A stretch of DNA of 64,000 nucleotides, from positions 248,001-312,000 of the forward strand of contig NJBN01000003.1 in NCBI GenBank assembly GCA_005223185.1. The letters are read 5' to 3'. The stretch is from a candidate division LCP-89 bacterium B3_LCP. Lineage in GTDB: Bacteria > Electryoneota > B3-LCP. Shown here piece after piece: positions 44,710-53,819 of this stretch (its first letter is position 1; every line of letters begins with the position of its first letter). Both the position numbers and the translations under genes were made by a program. The notes under the pieces are model-generated. The model had not been told where the DNA came from. It made no database searches and saw only the letters and a list, made by a program, of their open reading frames with translations.

Positions 44710-47700
44710 TTATTTCACAAGCACAAGTTTACCTACATCAACGAACTTCCCTCCCCGTTCTAAACCATCAGCGGTAATCCGGTAGAAATACACGCCGGAC
44801 GACAAATGGGAAGCGTTGTATTTGACTCTGGGCCAGCCTGCCTCTTCTACACCTTCGTGGATAATACCTAAGCTCCTCCCTGCCACATTGAACAGCTCGA
44901 TCTTTACAAACGATCTCTGCGGCAATTCCAGAGGAATGACCGTCTGAGCATTGAAGGGATTGGGATAGTTTTGCCCTAATTTATACTCCTTCGGTAACTG
45001 ATGCACAGATTCTATGCCATAGTACATGCTGCGCAGTGCGTAAAATCCAGCACCGAAGCCTGAATGAGTAGGAGCTATGGGATCATCAGGTTCGCTGTAG
45101 ATCATTGGGGGAGTCTCGAAAGTGATCTCCTGGTTTTCAGAGACATCGAACCAGACAAAAGTCATTGGGTTTCCTGATTCATAACCATCCACCTCATTCA
45201 ACGTGGCGATGTCATCCTTCCAGCAGCTTATCACCAGTGGGAATTCTCCTTCATAAACCGCAGCACCAACGCACAGATTTCCATCGAAGATGGCAATCTC
45301 ATCGCCTGATGCCAATGGGGATTCTTCCAGATCTATGGTATCGATTACTACTGGATAGAACCAGTGCGTGTATTTTTTAAACTGGAAATGGTTTGCCGAG
45401 GATGTAACGCTCGTAGTCTCCTTGGGATCTCCCGGAATACTCGAGGTTGACCAGTTGGGATAGCCGTCCCAGCCTTCGAAGGTCATGGAATTACCATGAC
45501 GGCGAAAGCCCAGGAAATAGCCCCGTCCCGGTTCAAGCTGACCGATCTGGTCAATCTCTCTGGTTACTCCACGACTGAAGTCGGGATCCTTGGGAATGTA
45601 CAAGTTACCCTCGTCTGTGGTGACCATTACCAGGTATTGTTCCGTGGAATCAAAGTGCGTATAACCATCGGTTGAATCCCACATCAGCCAGTGGAAGGGA
45701 CCCAAGTAACTGCAGTTATCGGGATGACCGTGTGGATTACTAGGGTGGTTGAAGACTGTACCCAACTTGCAGTATCCCGGCGCCGCGTAACCCATGAAGA
45801 ACCAGCCTTTGGTGTAAGGATCAAGCGGCTCACCATAATAGTAATCCCCCTCCTCATTCCAGGCGCTGTCCGGCTCTATGGTAAACGAATCCAGATCGAA
45901 CCTCTCCTGATCCTCAAACTCCCAGAAATGGGATTCATCCAGATATATGTAGTAGGCGTAATCCAGATCCCATTCCCACTGGGGAGATTGCGGATAATCG
46001 GGGTAATTTAAATCCGCCTCATTCCATTTATATAGCTCACCTTCATTTTCGTGGAACCAGTCGTTAGTCGTGCCGGTGGTGTCCAAGATTTCGATCATTT
46101 CGAGATAAGGTCCATAGTCATCTACCGGCTCTATATGCCAGGACACCAGGTTCCAGCCTTCGTGCAGTTGTAAGCCCTGGGAGTAGTCGTCGCCTTCAAT
46201 GGGAATGAGTTCTTCTTTAACGATCAACATTCCTGGACCCATCTCGCCATCCTCGAAATATATCCATCGATTTGAAAGTGTATCCGGTATATCAACTACA
46301 TGCACTTCTTTTTGAAATTGCATACCGCTTGGAGTATAGCAGTTTACCTTGTCATTGGGAGTATAATCAGTGTTCCACAGGTAGAAGTTCCAACCATTCT
46401 GAACGTAAAGATCTGCAGCAGTTTCCCCTTCATCGATCTCATGATCGGTGCGTAAGAAATGTATAACATCCCAATAATTTCCTCTTCGATAGCTGTACCG
46501 ATGTACAGCCGGTTCACCTTGGGGGACATCCTCAACGTCGCCTGCACTGTAAAAAGTAAGATCTCCATCAGGTTGGAATATCATACTCGCGCAGGTCTCG
46601 AAAACTTCATCATGGTAGGGATTCATCGCCAACCAGGGGACGTTATACATTAACAGGCGGTGAACTGTATCAGGATCATCGGGAAAAACGTCCACGCTGA
46701 ACATCTCGGCTATCTGAGCGGCAGACCAGTGGCGATCTCGTTCCAGGGTACCATAGTAATCATGGAAGAACCATTCCATAATGAAGAAGGGGTGTTCATT
46801 ACCATCCTCCATGACCGGTTGCCACTGGGGATTATCATCCTCACCGACAAATTCGTCCAAACCCTCCGTGTAAAATCCCCAGAAGAGGTGCTCCATACCA
46901 ATGCGGCGGGGATCGTCGGGATCTGTCGAATCGCAGGGAACCGGCGCAAAGGGATCTCTATAATCTACATAAAAACTTATATTTTGGCCTGCTGGTGCAT
47001 CTCCCTTTTTACCGCAATACGACTGCTGGCAGATATAGTCGCAGTAGTTCCAGAGGACATGATCGTAGTCAGATAGACTGTTCAGGGCGTTTAGATAGGG
47101 AAGGTCAAGTACGAGGTATTCGTAGTCGGGCCAGTTGTTGGCGAAATTGGGAGTGATGACTTCCAGGCTGTCTTGGTCGCTGTAGGCATTGATCGATATT
47201 TTCTTGATCATCTGGTACTCGCGAAACATCTTCTCGGCGATGTTGTTCAGTGCTAAGGAAAGTGTGTCATCGGGAAAAAAACCATAGCCGTACGTGCCAC
47301 AATTGGGTTCGTTCTCAAACTGGAATTGAGCAACTCCCCAGTCATCCCAACCGCTGCCACCTACGGCATATTGGTCGTATAATCCGTCGGGTCGGTATCG
47401 GTTGACCAGGTTGCGCACCCACATGGTATGCAGACATTCGTCACTGGTGCGGTTTCTGTTATCACCTGTTGAGCTATACGTATAATTCCCTCTTGTCCAG
47501 AATGGGGTATCCCAACTGCACAGGTGGCTCTGGCAGCTATTCTGTTCGACAATATCCAGTTTTTGATCAAACCAGTTCCAGAAGTAATGGCCCTGAAACA
47601 TCTCCATATGAGACCAGTACGGCATTAATCCGTACCGCTTGATATGAGAACACTCGTTGAGGTAATCATCGACGTCAAATGGACACATACCGGTAGCTCT

Positions 47701-49527
47701 CGCTTCAACCTCCGTGGCGCCAAGACCATCATGTGCCATTAGATCAACAACGTGGGCCTGAGGGTAGAGATAATTGGATTCGACGTATTTATAATCGATT
47801 GTATCGGGGAGTTCTTGAATTGGCGGTGTGCCTTGTGTATATGTCAATCTGCTTGCGGCGTCGTTAAAGTAAACGACGTTGTATCCATCGTTGCCAACGG
47901 CAAGGTCGTAGTCGAGGCTGTATTGATAGTACACTCTGGCTTTGAAATCATCCCAGACGTTCACTGAACTATCTATAAAGGTTTGGTCGATCGATACCCA
48001 ACCATTCACGAGGTTTACACACCAATCAGAATCGGCAACAGCTATGTCGTATTGGGCATCTTCTGAGCATTTAACGGAATCGACTTTGAAGAGAGGGAAG
48101 TAATCCAGGTAGATGATCCCATTTATCGAATCGAGCACTTCATCGTAGCAATCAAAGGATTTCTGTCCAGTAGTGTTTCCACCTCCATCAATATCACCCA
48201 AAGCCAGGCTGGTGCTGAGGTCTGCTGTCTCGGAAAATATTTCCGTTGGGAAAGTAACATCAGTACCACCTATTTCATTATACGGATCGAAGTGTATCTG
48301 TTCGAGGCCACGATCCCAAATGTAATCATCTCCAGTGTCCTTATAGGCTGGATAGGCGACTGCAACGACATCCATTGTATCGCTGCTTTCACCCAAATGA
48401 GCCCATTGGATGTCAGTGGCGGGCTGAGCAGTCGTCACCAGCGATTGTCCAACATGATCCAGTTCGCCAGCACCGGAATCATACGTATAGATGTCATTAC
48501 CCCAGGGATTCTTATCTATATTACCTGAAGCCCCGTTTCCTATAAAAATAAACGATCCCACCACCAGTGCCAGGGTGTCATCAGTACAGAAACCGAAGGA
48601 ACCGCAGAATGCATCTTCTACGTATCTGCTTTCAGGCGGATCTGGTTCATACGTCCACATAATGTGGCTGTCAAATGAGCCGTTGTCATTCTTGAAAATC
48701 GTGGGCCTTTTGTTGACATTTACGAATACATCCAAATAGCCGTCTCCATTGATGTCACCAAATTCCATGGTCGTTCCGGTTACTGGGTAGCATATAGGAT
48801 CTCCTAAATCATCCAGTACGCTTTTTTTATAGGTGGTAATTTGATCAGACCGGAGATCAATTGGCGTTGAGGAAGCTCCCAACTCGAGGCCGTCGTTTGG
48901 ATATAGACGAAGAACACCTCCAACTTCAAGCGTAGCTAAATCCAGGTCACCATCGCTATCATAATCCACCCACCGAATACAGTGACAATCATAGGAAGTG
49001 TCTGGGTCCCAGTAATTACTCGATATTTGATCACTAAAAAGGGAACTTATTTCAGGGGTTGGACCCGGGTAATCTTCCAACTGATTTTTCAGCACTATTA
49101 CTCCACCATCTTTGCCCTTACCAACCACAAATCCGACGGCGATATCCAGATCTCCATCTGAATCATAATCGGCAATTGCGATACAATCTATGCAACGTTT
49201 GTCAGAGGTCAAAGATGCTTGTGCATAGAAAGTACTGCTGCTTTCGTCCCATTCATAACCAACCAAATAGGCACCTATATCGGGAATTGATGACGTCTCC
49301 CCAAAATATTCCGGGTGTGTCGTGGGGAAAGTATAGGGATATTTGTAGTTCCCCGCAACAAGGTCTAAATAGCCATCACCATTCAGGTCAGCCAGCGCCA
49401 CACTCATGGTGAATTCATCATCTGATGAAATCCAATTGGGTGTTTCAGTCCAGGGATCTGCCTTACAAAGGGAAACTAGTAGGATTAAAACTAAACCAAG
49501 AACCAAAACATTGTTAAACCGCTTCAT
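44710..49527 (-). CDS. Giant secreted protein with VCBS repeats and a clan GH-A-like domain
   Basis: A 1605-residue exported protein (signal peptide to about residue 23, LCKAD). Residues about 30-480 hold VCBS/FG-GAP repeats with DxDxDGxxD loops. Residues about 590-990 look like a TIM-barrel glycosidase of clan GH-A: FQFENEPN (acid/base Glu near 737) and FFIMEWFFHD (nucleophile Glu near 914). A beta-sandwich region with many Trp/Tyr follows (1100-1500), then a sorting tail (YPNPFNAQTVIPLELP...GKLVLVK). AGGAGG precedes the ATG. Possible extracellular polysaccharide hydrolase; the substrate is unknown and the GH call is by motif only. Confidence 0.8.
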   Translation of the reverse strand: MKRFNNVLVLGLVLILLVSLCKADPWTETPNWISSDDEFTMSVALADLNGDGYLDLVAGNYKYPYTFPTTHPEYFGETSSIPDIGAYLVGYEWDESSSTFYAQASLTSDKRCIDCIAIADYDSDGDLDIAVGFVVGKGKDGGVIVLKNQLEDYPGPTPEISSLFSDQISSNYWDPDTSYDCHCIRWVDYDSDGDLDLATLEVGGVLRLYPNDGLELGASSTPIDLRSDQITTYKKSVLDDLGDPICYPVTGTTMEFGDINGDGYLDVFVNVNKRPTIFKNDNGSFDSHIMWTYEPDPPESRYVEDAFCGSFGFCTDDTLALVVGSFIFIGNGASGNIDKNPWGNDIYTYDSGAGELDHVGQSLVTTAQPATDIQWAHLGESSDTMDVVAVAYPAYKDTGDDYIWDRGLEQIHFDPYNEIGGTDVTFPTEIFSETADLSTSLALGDIDGGGNTTGQKSFDCYDEVLDSINGIIYLDYFPLFKVDSVKCSEDAQYDIAVADSDWCVNLVNGWVSIDQTFIDSSVNVWDDFKARVYYQYSLDYDLAVGNDGYNVVYFNDAASRLTYTQGTPPIQELPDTIDYKYVESNYLYPQAHVVDLMAHDGLGATEVEARATGMCPFDVDDYLNECSHIKRYGLMPYWSHMEMFQGHYFWNWFDQKLDIVEQNSCQSHLCSWDTPFWTRGNYTYSSTGDNRNRTSDECLHTMWVRNLVNRYRPDGLYDQYAVGGSGWDDWGVAQFQFENEPNCGTYGYGFFPDDTLSLALNNIAEKMFREYQMIKKISINAYSDQDSLEVITPNFANNWPDYEYLVLDLPYLNALNSLSDYDHVLWNYCDYICQQSYCGKKGDAPAGQNISFYVDYRDPFAPVPCDSTDPDDPRRIGMEHLFWGFYTEGLDEFVGEDDNPQWQPVMEDGNEHPFFIMEWFFHDYYGTLERDRHWSAAQIAEMFSVDVFPDDPDTVHRLLMYNVPWLAMNPYHDEVFETCASMIFQPDGDLTFYSAGDVEDVPQGEPAVHRYSYRRGNYWDVIHFLRTDHEIDEGETAADLYVQNGWNFYLWNTDYTPNDKVNCYTPSGMQFQKEVHVVDIPDTLSNRWIYFEDGEMGPGMLIVKEELIPIEGDDYSQGLQLHEGWNLVSWHIEPVDDYGPYLEMIEILDTTGTTNDWFHENEGELYKWNEADLNYPDYPQSPQWEWDLDYAYYIYLDESHFWEFEDQERFDLDSFTIEPDSAWNEEGDYYYGEPLDPYTKGWFFMGYAAPGYCKLGTVFNHPSNPHGHPDNCSYLGPFHWLMWDSTDGYTHFDSTEQYLVMVTTDEGNLYIPKDPDFSRGVTREIDQIGQLEPGRGYFLGFRRHGNSMTFEGWDGYPNWSTSSIPGDPKETTSVTSSANHFQFKKYTHWFYPVVIDTIDLEESPLASGDEIAIFDGNLCVGAAVYEGEFPLVISCWKDDIATLNEVDGYESGNPMTFVWFDVSENQEITFETPPMIYSEPDDPIAPTHSGFGAGFYALRSMYYGIESVHQLPKEYKLGQNYPNPFNAQTVIPLELPQRSFVKIELFNVAGRSLGIIHEGVEEAGWPRVKYNASHLSSGVYFYRITADGLERGGKFVDVGKLVLVK

Positions 49528-50019
49528 TTCTCTTCCTCCTAATTAAATGTTTAGTAAAACTCTGACTAAACGAGAAAATCCCAGAGAGGACACTACACAC
49601 CGTCCCTGGGATAGAAGTTTTTTGCACGAATGTATTTCTACCTGTTGCATAGTTATTCCTTAATAATTTCACGCCGACGTGGATATCTAAGAGTAACAGA
49701 ACAGGTACAAGATGAAAGTTAAAAACAAGCTTTCAATTAACAATATATGAAAACTTAAAGTAAAAGTCAAGAGGTTTTTTAATTTTTGAAAAGATATTTT
49801 ATTCGTGTCGGGAGTTTCTACTTATTTATTATGGAGTTATGATCTATTTGAAATTTTCCGTCTATTTCTTGTATTTTACCACATCCGGCTCGGTAAGTCA
49901 TCAATTGAGACACTGGATAACTACCTCACTTTTTTTCCCGCAATAGATATACATACCTACTCGGCTCTTTATCGCCCCTTGGGGGGATATGGCAAGAATG
50001 GTCCAGATCAGATGCATAA
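49528..50019. other. Intergenic stretch without a supported gene
   Basis: Upstream region of the giant secreted gene. No convincing promoter pair or repeats; a CCCAGAGAGGAC...GTCCCTGGG imperfect hairpin lies at 49579-49612. Confidence 0.45.
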
Positions 50020-50055
50020 AAGGCTGGATTCCTTTATTAATCCAGCCTTAGTTTT
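50020..50055 (+). terminator. Intrinsic terminator next to the attachment region
   Basis: AAGGCTGGATT (50020-50030) pairs with AATCCAGCCTT (50039-50049), then AGTTTT. No plus-strand gene lies just upstream, so it is likely the relic of a lost element gene. Confidence 0.7.
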
Positions 50056-50066
50056 AGAGTTTTGTA

Positions 50067-50087
50067 ATCGCGTATTAATCGCACGAG
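50067..50087 (+). repeat. Copy 3 of the ATCGCGTATTAATCGCA repeat
   Basis: Full 21-nt match (through CACGAG) to 14031-14051. It lies 35 nt before a tRNA-Arg fragment; CGCACAACCGCAAC just before the core resembles CGCACAAACGCAAC at 38517. Confidence 0.55.
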
Positions 50088-50121
50088 ATACGTTTCAGGT
50101 TAATTTTGCGCACAACCGCAA

Positions 50122-50189
50122 CGGCCTTCTAAGCCGAGGGTTCCGGGTTCCTCCGAAGGAGTTCCTACGGAAGAGTCTCGGCGGGCGTA
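50122..50189 (+). tRNA. tRNA-Arg(UCU) 3' fragment with a 22-nt insertion in the T loop
   Basis: CGGC CTTCTAA GCCGA (anticodon loop UCU), variable loop, T stem CCGGG, TTC, then 22 extra nt (50151-50172), GAGT, TCTCGG and acceptor CGGGCGT plus A. The insert holds two mini-hairpins, CTCC-GAA-GGAG and TTCC-TAC-GGAA. No D arm or 5' acceptor strand. Not functional. The following ACAAGAATAACAATAG recurs after the copy at 53363. Confidence 0.72.
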
Positions 50190-50464
50190 CAAGAATAACA
50201 ATAGAATTGTCCCATTCAGGAAGAACCTAATTACCTCGATTTAAGCACAAAAATACCCCTTTTTTTATCGTAACTGGTCCATTAGTGTCCCATTACCGTA
50301 AGAGGTAATCAGGTATTTATTGTATATCATATACTTATAATATTAAACCATAGGATTGTTAGTCCGAGGGGGACGGATTTATAAGCCAGTCCGTTCCTAT
50401 CTCAGTAAACCACTACATCTGATAATACAAAAAAATCCCCCGAGATGGGGGCTTGCCTTCATAC

Positions 50465-50785
50465 TGCCATTGCTACTGTTGGAAGCGTATAGGACACCCC
50501 AACCGGAGGTAATAATACCCCCCCCCCAGCAGCTGAACACACATCCACCTCATCATCTGCGACACCCACACCTCCCATCAACCCCTCGCTCGGTGATACC
50601 TGGATACGCCCAGCTGATCGGATAGTGTTCCCAGCGAACCCATACCTTCGATACACTCCTTTTCGAATGTGAACATGCCAAAGTCTTCAATGACCCAGGT
50701 GTAATCTCCCACATAGGCGTAATACGTGTAAATTCCAGCTGGTGCAAAGGCGGGAATCTCCTGTTTGCGGTCACGGTTCAATCTC
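50465..50785 (-). pseudogene. Frameshifted relic of a secreted-protein C-terminal module
   Basis: In one minus-strand frame NRDRKQEIPAFAPAGIYTYY matches the segment DRDRTQEVPDFAPAGTYTYY of the protein at 62020-64000; it continues through FTFEKE and GSLGTLSDQLG. A second frame then reads PPVGVSYTLPTVAMAV, matching its SYQLPVASLV. The gene is shifted, truncated at both ends and lacks the sorting tail. Confidence 0.65.
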
Positions 50786-50901
50786 TTATCTTCCCTCCCT
50801 CCTTATCAAAGGGGCCAGGGGAGATCAAACCAGCTACCATTTAAATCTCCTTCTAAAATCCTCATGTCTTTTGCTTGACTTTGATTTAAGGTAGATATAT
50901 A

Positions 50902-51585
50902 TTGGTGATCTATGATAATAAAAGACGAATGAAACCATATAGCACCTATTACAACGGGCATTATCGCCCTAATTATTTCATCGATTTCATATTTAAAGGA
51001 ACACCACAGTTTTGGGTAAATAATACCTTGATTTTCTCGGTGACTCCTGCGAGAGTAGCCAAACTGCAAGCTCACATCCTTAAAGGGAAAACAGTCATTA
51101 TTCCATTCTGCGGTTCTGGAATGGATGCTATCTATTTTGCAAAATCAAACATGAACTTAATACTATCGGACTCATCAAATGATGCTATAAATCTCACTAA
51201 AAAAAACCTTTCCGTCTCTATTGGCGCAAGCACGATAAATACAATAATTAGCAAATTGACATGGGAAAAAGCTCTTTTAAAATATAATGATAAATTTGAC
51301 TGCGTTTACCTTGATCCACCTTGGGGAGGACCTGAATATGCAAATCACGCTAATTTTACATTAGATATGTTTGAAGATGTTGATGGGGAGATTTTGTTGG
51401 AAAGCTTTTTTTCTGTGACCGATAATGTTCTGTTGAAGGTTCCATTTAATTTTAAAATGTATGATTTAAAAACGTTTGGGCTTCCTTTTTCAACATACCG
51501 AATATTTTATAAACACAAACCTCTTTTAAATTTAGTCCACTTCGGTCGATTTGAACCAGGCAAAGAGATCAATTTTAACAAGTGA
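50902..51585 (+). CDS. TGS1-like (RNA cap guanine-N2) methyltransferase-fold protein
   Basis: A 227-residue AdoMet-dependent methyltransferase. The order fits the trimethylguanosine synthase family (Methyltransf_15): an aromatic N-terminal lead, FSVTPARVA, AdoMet motif VIIPFCGSGMDAIYFA (about 68-83), acidic LILSDSS and the catalytic motif YLDPPWGGPEY (about 133-143), which is close to the SPPWGGPDY of eukaryotic TGS1. TGS1 methylates N2 of m7G caps; a bacterial substrate would have to be different. The start is uncertain: TTG at 50902, GTG at 50905 or ATG at 50929. First of three adjacent genes between tRNA-Arg remnants. Confidence 0.76.
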   Translation: MVIYDNKRRMKPYSTYYNGHYRPNYFIDFIFKGTPQFWVNNTLIFSVTPARVAKLQAHILKGKTVIIPFCGSGMDAIYFAKSNMNLILSDSSNDAINLTKKNLSVSIGASTINTIISKLTWEKALLKYNDKFDCVYLDPPWGGPEYANHANFTLDMFEDVDGEILLESFFSVTDNVLLKVPFNFKMYDLKTFGLPFSTYRIFYKHKPLLNLVHFGRFEPGKEINFNK

Positions 51586-51592
51586 GGTTAAC

Positions 51593-52057
51593 ATGTTAAA
51601 ACTCTGCGATAATGATAAATTAAATATACTGCTGAAGGTTTACGAATTCATGTTCTCAGAGATGCAGGAATTTCGCGCAAAAATGCTGAGACTTGTTCTT
51701 GCATACAACGGAGTTTTGATTATAATGGTTGGATGGCTTTTCAACACCCAGCTTGATTTAACGTTAGATCATAAAATCCTGCTATCTATAGGTGTATTAA
51801 CGGTTTTATCAATAACATTGATAGCAATTAAAACATTTAAGTCTTATTTTCTTAATATTGCTAAGGTTATCAATAAAATTGACCATGCTGTGCTTCTCTA
51901 TGAAGGTGGTCAGTATGTAGAAAATGCTACCGTCTTTCCAGATGAATGGGACACCTTTGGTAAAAAAACTTGGAAGGAACCTGTTTTTGACAACTCGAGA
52001 TTAACGATCTATGTAACTACAATATTTGTATTGTTACTGGTATGGTTTCTTGTCTAA
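51593..52057 (+). CDS. Small multi-pass membrane protein
   Basis: A 154-residue protein starting at 51593 (MLKLCDND) after GTGAGGT; a longer in-frame start at 51551 would overlap the methyltransferase gene. An N-terminal amphipathic helix (LLKVYEFMFSEMQEFRAKMLR) leads into two adjacent membrane helices (AYNGVLIIMVGWLF, ILLSIGVLTVLSITLIAI), a cytosolic stretch, and a last membrane helix at the end (IYVTTIFVLLLVWFLV). Seven nt after the methyltransferase stop, so cotranscribed. No family recognised. In defence cassettes such proteins may form pores, but that is only a guess here. Confidence 0.72.
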   Translation: MLKLCDNDKLNILLKVYEFMFSEMQEFRAKMLRLVLAYNGVLIIMVGWLFNTQLDLTLDHKILLSIGVLTVLSITLIAIKTFKSYFLNIAKVINKIDHAVLLYEGGQYVENATVFPDEWDTFGKKTWKEPVFDNSRLTIYVTTIFVLLLVWFLV

Positions 52058-52111
52058 CACAGCCAATCAATTAAATAGAAGGGGATTATCAACTTTCATA
52101 AGGATTCAGAC

Positions 52112-52708
52112 ATGTCGATTATTGCCATAATTGGACCTCCTGCAATCGGTAAAACACTGCTCTGTTCTCGAATCTCGGCTTATCTGGATTTAGCTCTAAT
52201 TCACGAAAGTGAAGAGCTTCCCTCAAGGATAATAGATAACATCAACAGGGATTTGAATTTTCTTGAGACACAGGTGTGGTTTCACAACCAGATGGTCCAC
52301 AACATAGAAAATGCGTTGAATATAGTCCAAGGTGGAGAATCTGTAATAATGGATACCTATTGGGGCTCACTCGAAATTTATACAATATCCGAGTGCCTGG
52401 ATGAATTCCATCTAAAAATATTACTAGAATTAAGCGCTTATAATCGACGTTTTCTACCTCAACCAGATCTGATAATTGGATTGACTTGTGATGAGCAGAA
52501 GCTTGCTTCTTTTTTTGAGGTGAGAGGTGCAAATTACGAAAAAAGCCCAAAGGCTTTCAGAAGAGCTTTAAAACTTAAAGATGAACATGAGAGATTTTAT
52601 CTGGAGAATCCAGATATCAAAGTAATTTCTACCGATAACTATGATTTTAATAAAGATGAGGATATAATCGCGTTCGTTAACAGAGCGGGAATAATAGCAG
52701 ATAGATAA
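52112..52708 (+). CDS. Deoxynucleoside-kinase-like P-loop protein
   Basis: A 198-residue P-loop kinase. Walker A is GPPAIGKT (residues 8-15). A Glu in HESEEL and aromatic VWFHNQM follow, as in deoxynucleoside kinases; SVIMDTYWGS sits at the DRS/ERS position. The sugar-phosphate/LID part reads LPQPDLIIGLTCDEQKL...VRGANYEKS. It resembles small dNK/thymidylate-kinase-fold proteins. AAGGA precedes the ATG. Last of the three-gene cassette. Whether it phosphorylates a nucleoside or another small molecule is unknown. Confidence 0.75.
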   Translation: MSIIAIIGPPAIGKTLLCSRISAYLDLALIHESEELPSRIIDNINRDLNFLETQVWFHNQMVHNIENALNIVQGGESVIMDTYWGSLEIYTISECLDEFHLKILLELSAYNRRFLPQPDLIIGLTCDEQKLASFFEVRGANYEKSPKAFRRALKLKDEHERFYLENPDIKVISTDNYDFNKDEDIIAFVNRAGIIADR

Positions 52709-53054
52709 AAATTACAGTTTTTACTCAGATTTATCTAAGGTGTGATCTGACACCTTGAGCTATTGCCCCGGCTGGCTCGCTCAGCTGGGATTTTCCCCCC
52801 TTTCCACCATCGCCCCAAAGTTGTCATTTCCCCAATCTATTTTGTAGCGAGAACACCAAGGTGTAGGAGAGTATCTTGCCGTTTCAGGAGCGAGATTTTG
52901 TAATTCATGGGATTTATACAATAAAATGACGCCGACTCGCAACGACTGCGGGGAATTAATCGGGAGGTAATATTTAAGGACGGAAGTATATTTATTCTGA
53001 CAATATAATCCTCAAATATATTGATTTAGAGTTATTGTGATAATAAAACTCATA
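52709..53054. other. Intergenic stretch without a supported gene
   Basis: Contains a C- and G-rich patch (52760-52830) and an AT-rich tail. I find no terminator with a T-run behind the kinase gene, no repeat and no RNA gene. Confidence 0.45.
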
Positions 53055-53362
53055 TTAGAGGACACTCACTTTGTCCTTCAATCCCAAATCGTTTATTATC
53101 TGCTGTAATTCTGACTCAAAATTACCTGCTGCCTCCTGCTTCACCTTAACCGAAAAATCAAGCTCGATTTGGAGTTGTTCACCCGATCGCAATTTGGGGA
53201 TTATCTTGGTACCAAGACGATTCCATATCTCAGGTGATATCTGACCTTTTATTTGAACCGTGCGCAAAGTAGATTCCTCTGGTGGTTGTGGTCCTGGTTC
53301 TGGAGTTGGGGGCGGGGGTGGTGTCGGCCCGGGTTCTGGTTGAGGTGGCTCAGAACCCGCCA
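53055..53362 (-). pseudogene. 3' stump of a large ATPase-type gene (DUF499-like C-terminus) cut at a tRNA edge
   Basis: The frame enters from 53362 with GSEPPQPEP followed by a proline-rich linker (about 30 residues of P, E, G, T) and then RTVQIKGQISPEIWNRLGTKIIPKLRSGEQLQIELDFSVKVK to the end. Such a tail after a Pro-rich linker is typical of long DUF499-type ATPases seen in accessory regions. No start is present; the coding part ends exactly where tRNA-Arg 3' sequence begins (GGCGTACA). Truncated by recombination at the tRNA. Confidence 0.6.
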
Positions 53363-53409
53363 GGCGTACAAGAATAACAATAGGTTACGGTAGATTCCGT
53401 GACCTATTG
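53363..53409 (+). terminator. tRNA-Arg 3' edge with its terminator (copy)
   Basis: GGCGTA (end of the acceptor) is followed by CAAGAATAACAATAGG and a hairpin AATAGGT-T-ACGG / CCGT-G-ACCTATT (53379-53409). The same block lies after the tRNA-Arg fragment at 58416. Only the last 6-8 nt of the tRNA remain. Confidence 0.55.
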
Positions 53410-53819
53410 TATTTGGTATGGGACACTAACTGACGATAAACCACGACAAATGAGTCTTGAATTATCCCATTGAAAATGGATTAAATTACCTCAAACCAAA
53501 TATGAATTCACACTTTAGCTCGTCATCCATTTTGATCCAATAAGGTATGACGAGATAAAACTATTCCCTTGAAAAAAGCTGGATTCAACTCTTTGAATTC
53601 CGGTTGAAAAATCGTATCTTAGTTGCGGATTAATTGTATCTGTCACCCAATTATCAATTTCTCGATGAAAGCATTCGCTGTACTAATTGTTGGCAACAAC
53701 CATAGATTCTGGTGGGTATGCTGATAGATGAATGTTCGTAGATATACAATGAGCGCAATCTGGATCATGTAAATATACAATTCAGGTTGCGTTTTTTTCA
53801 ATTCAACCGGAGGTGAAAA
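53410..53819. other. Upstream region of carA
   Basis: No gene seen. It ends in the carA ribosome site GGAGG (53809-53813). A pyrimidine-responsive attenuator was looked for and not found. Confidence 0.45.

Noticed and set aside
49805-50230. A 141-codon open frame over the tRNA-Arg fragment
   Set aside because: It runs through a terminator, an integrase-site repeat and the tRNA remnant, has no ribosome site, and its sequence looks random.
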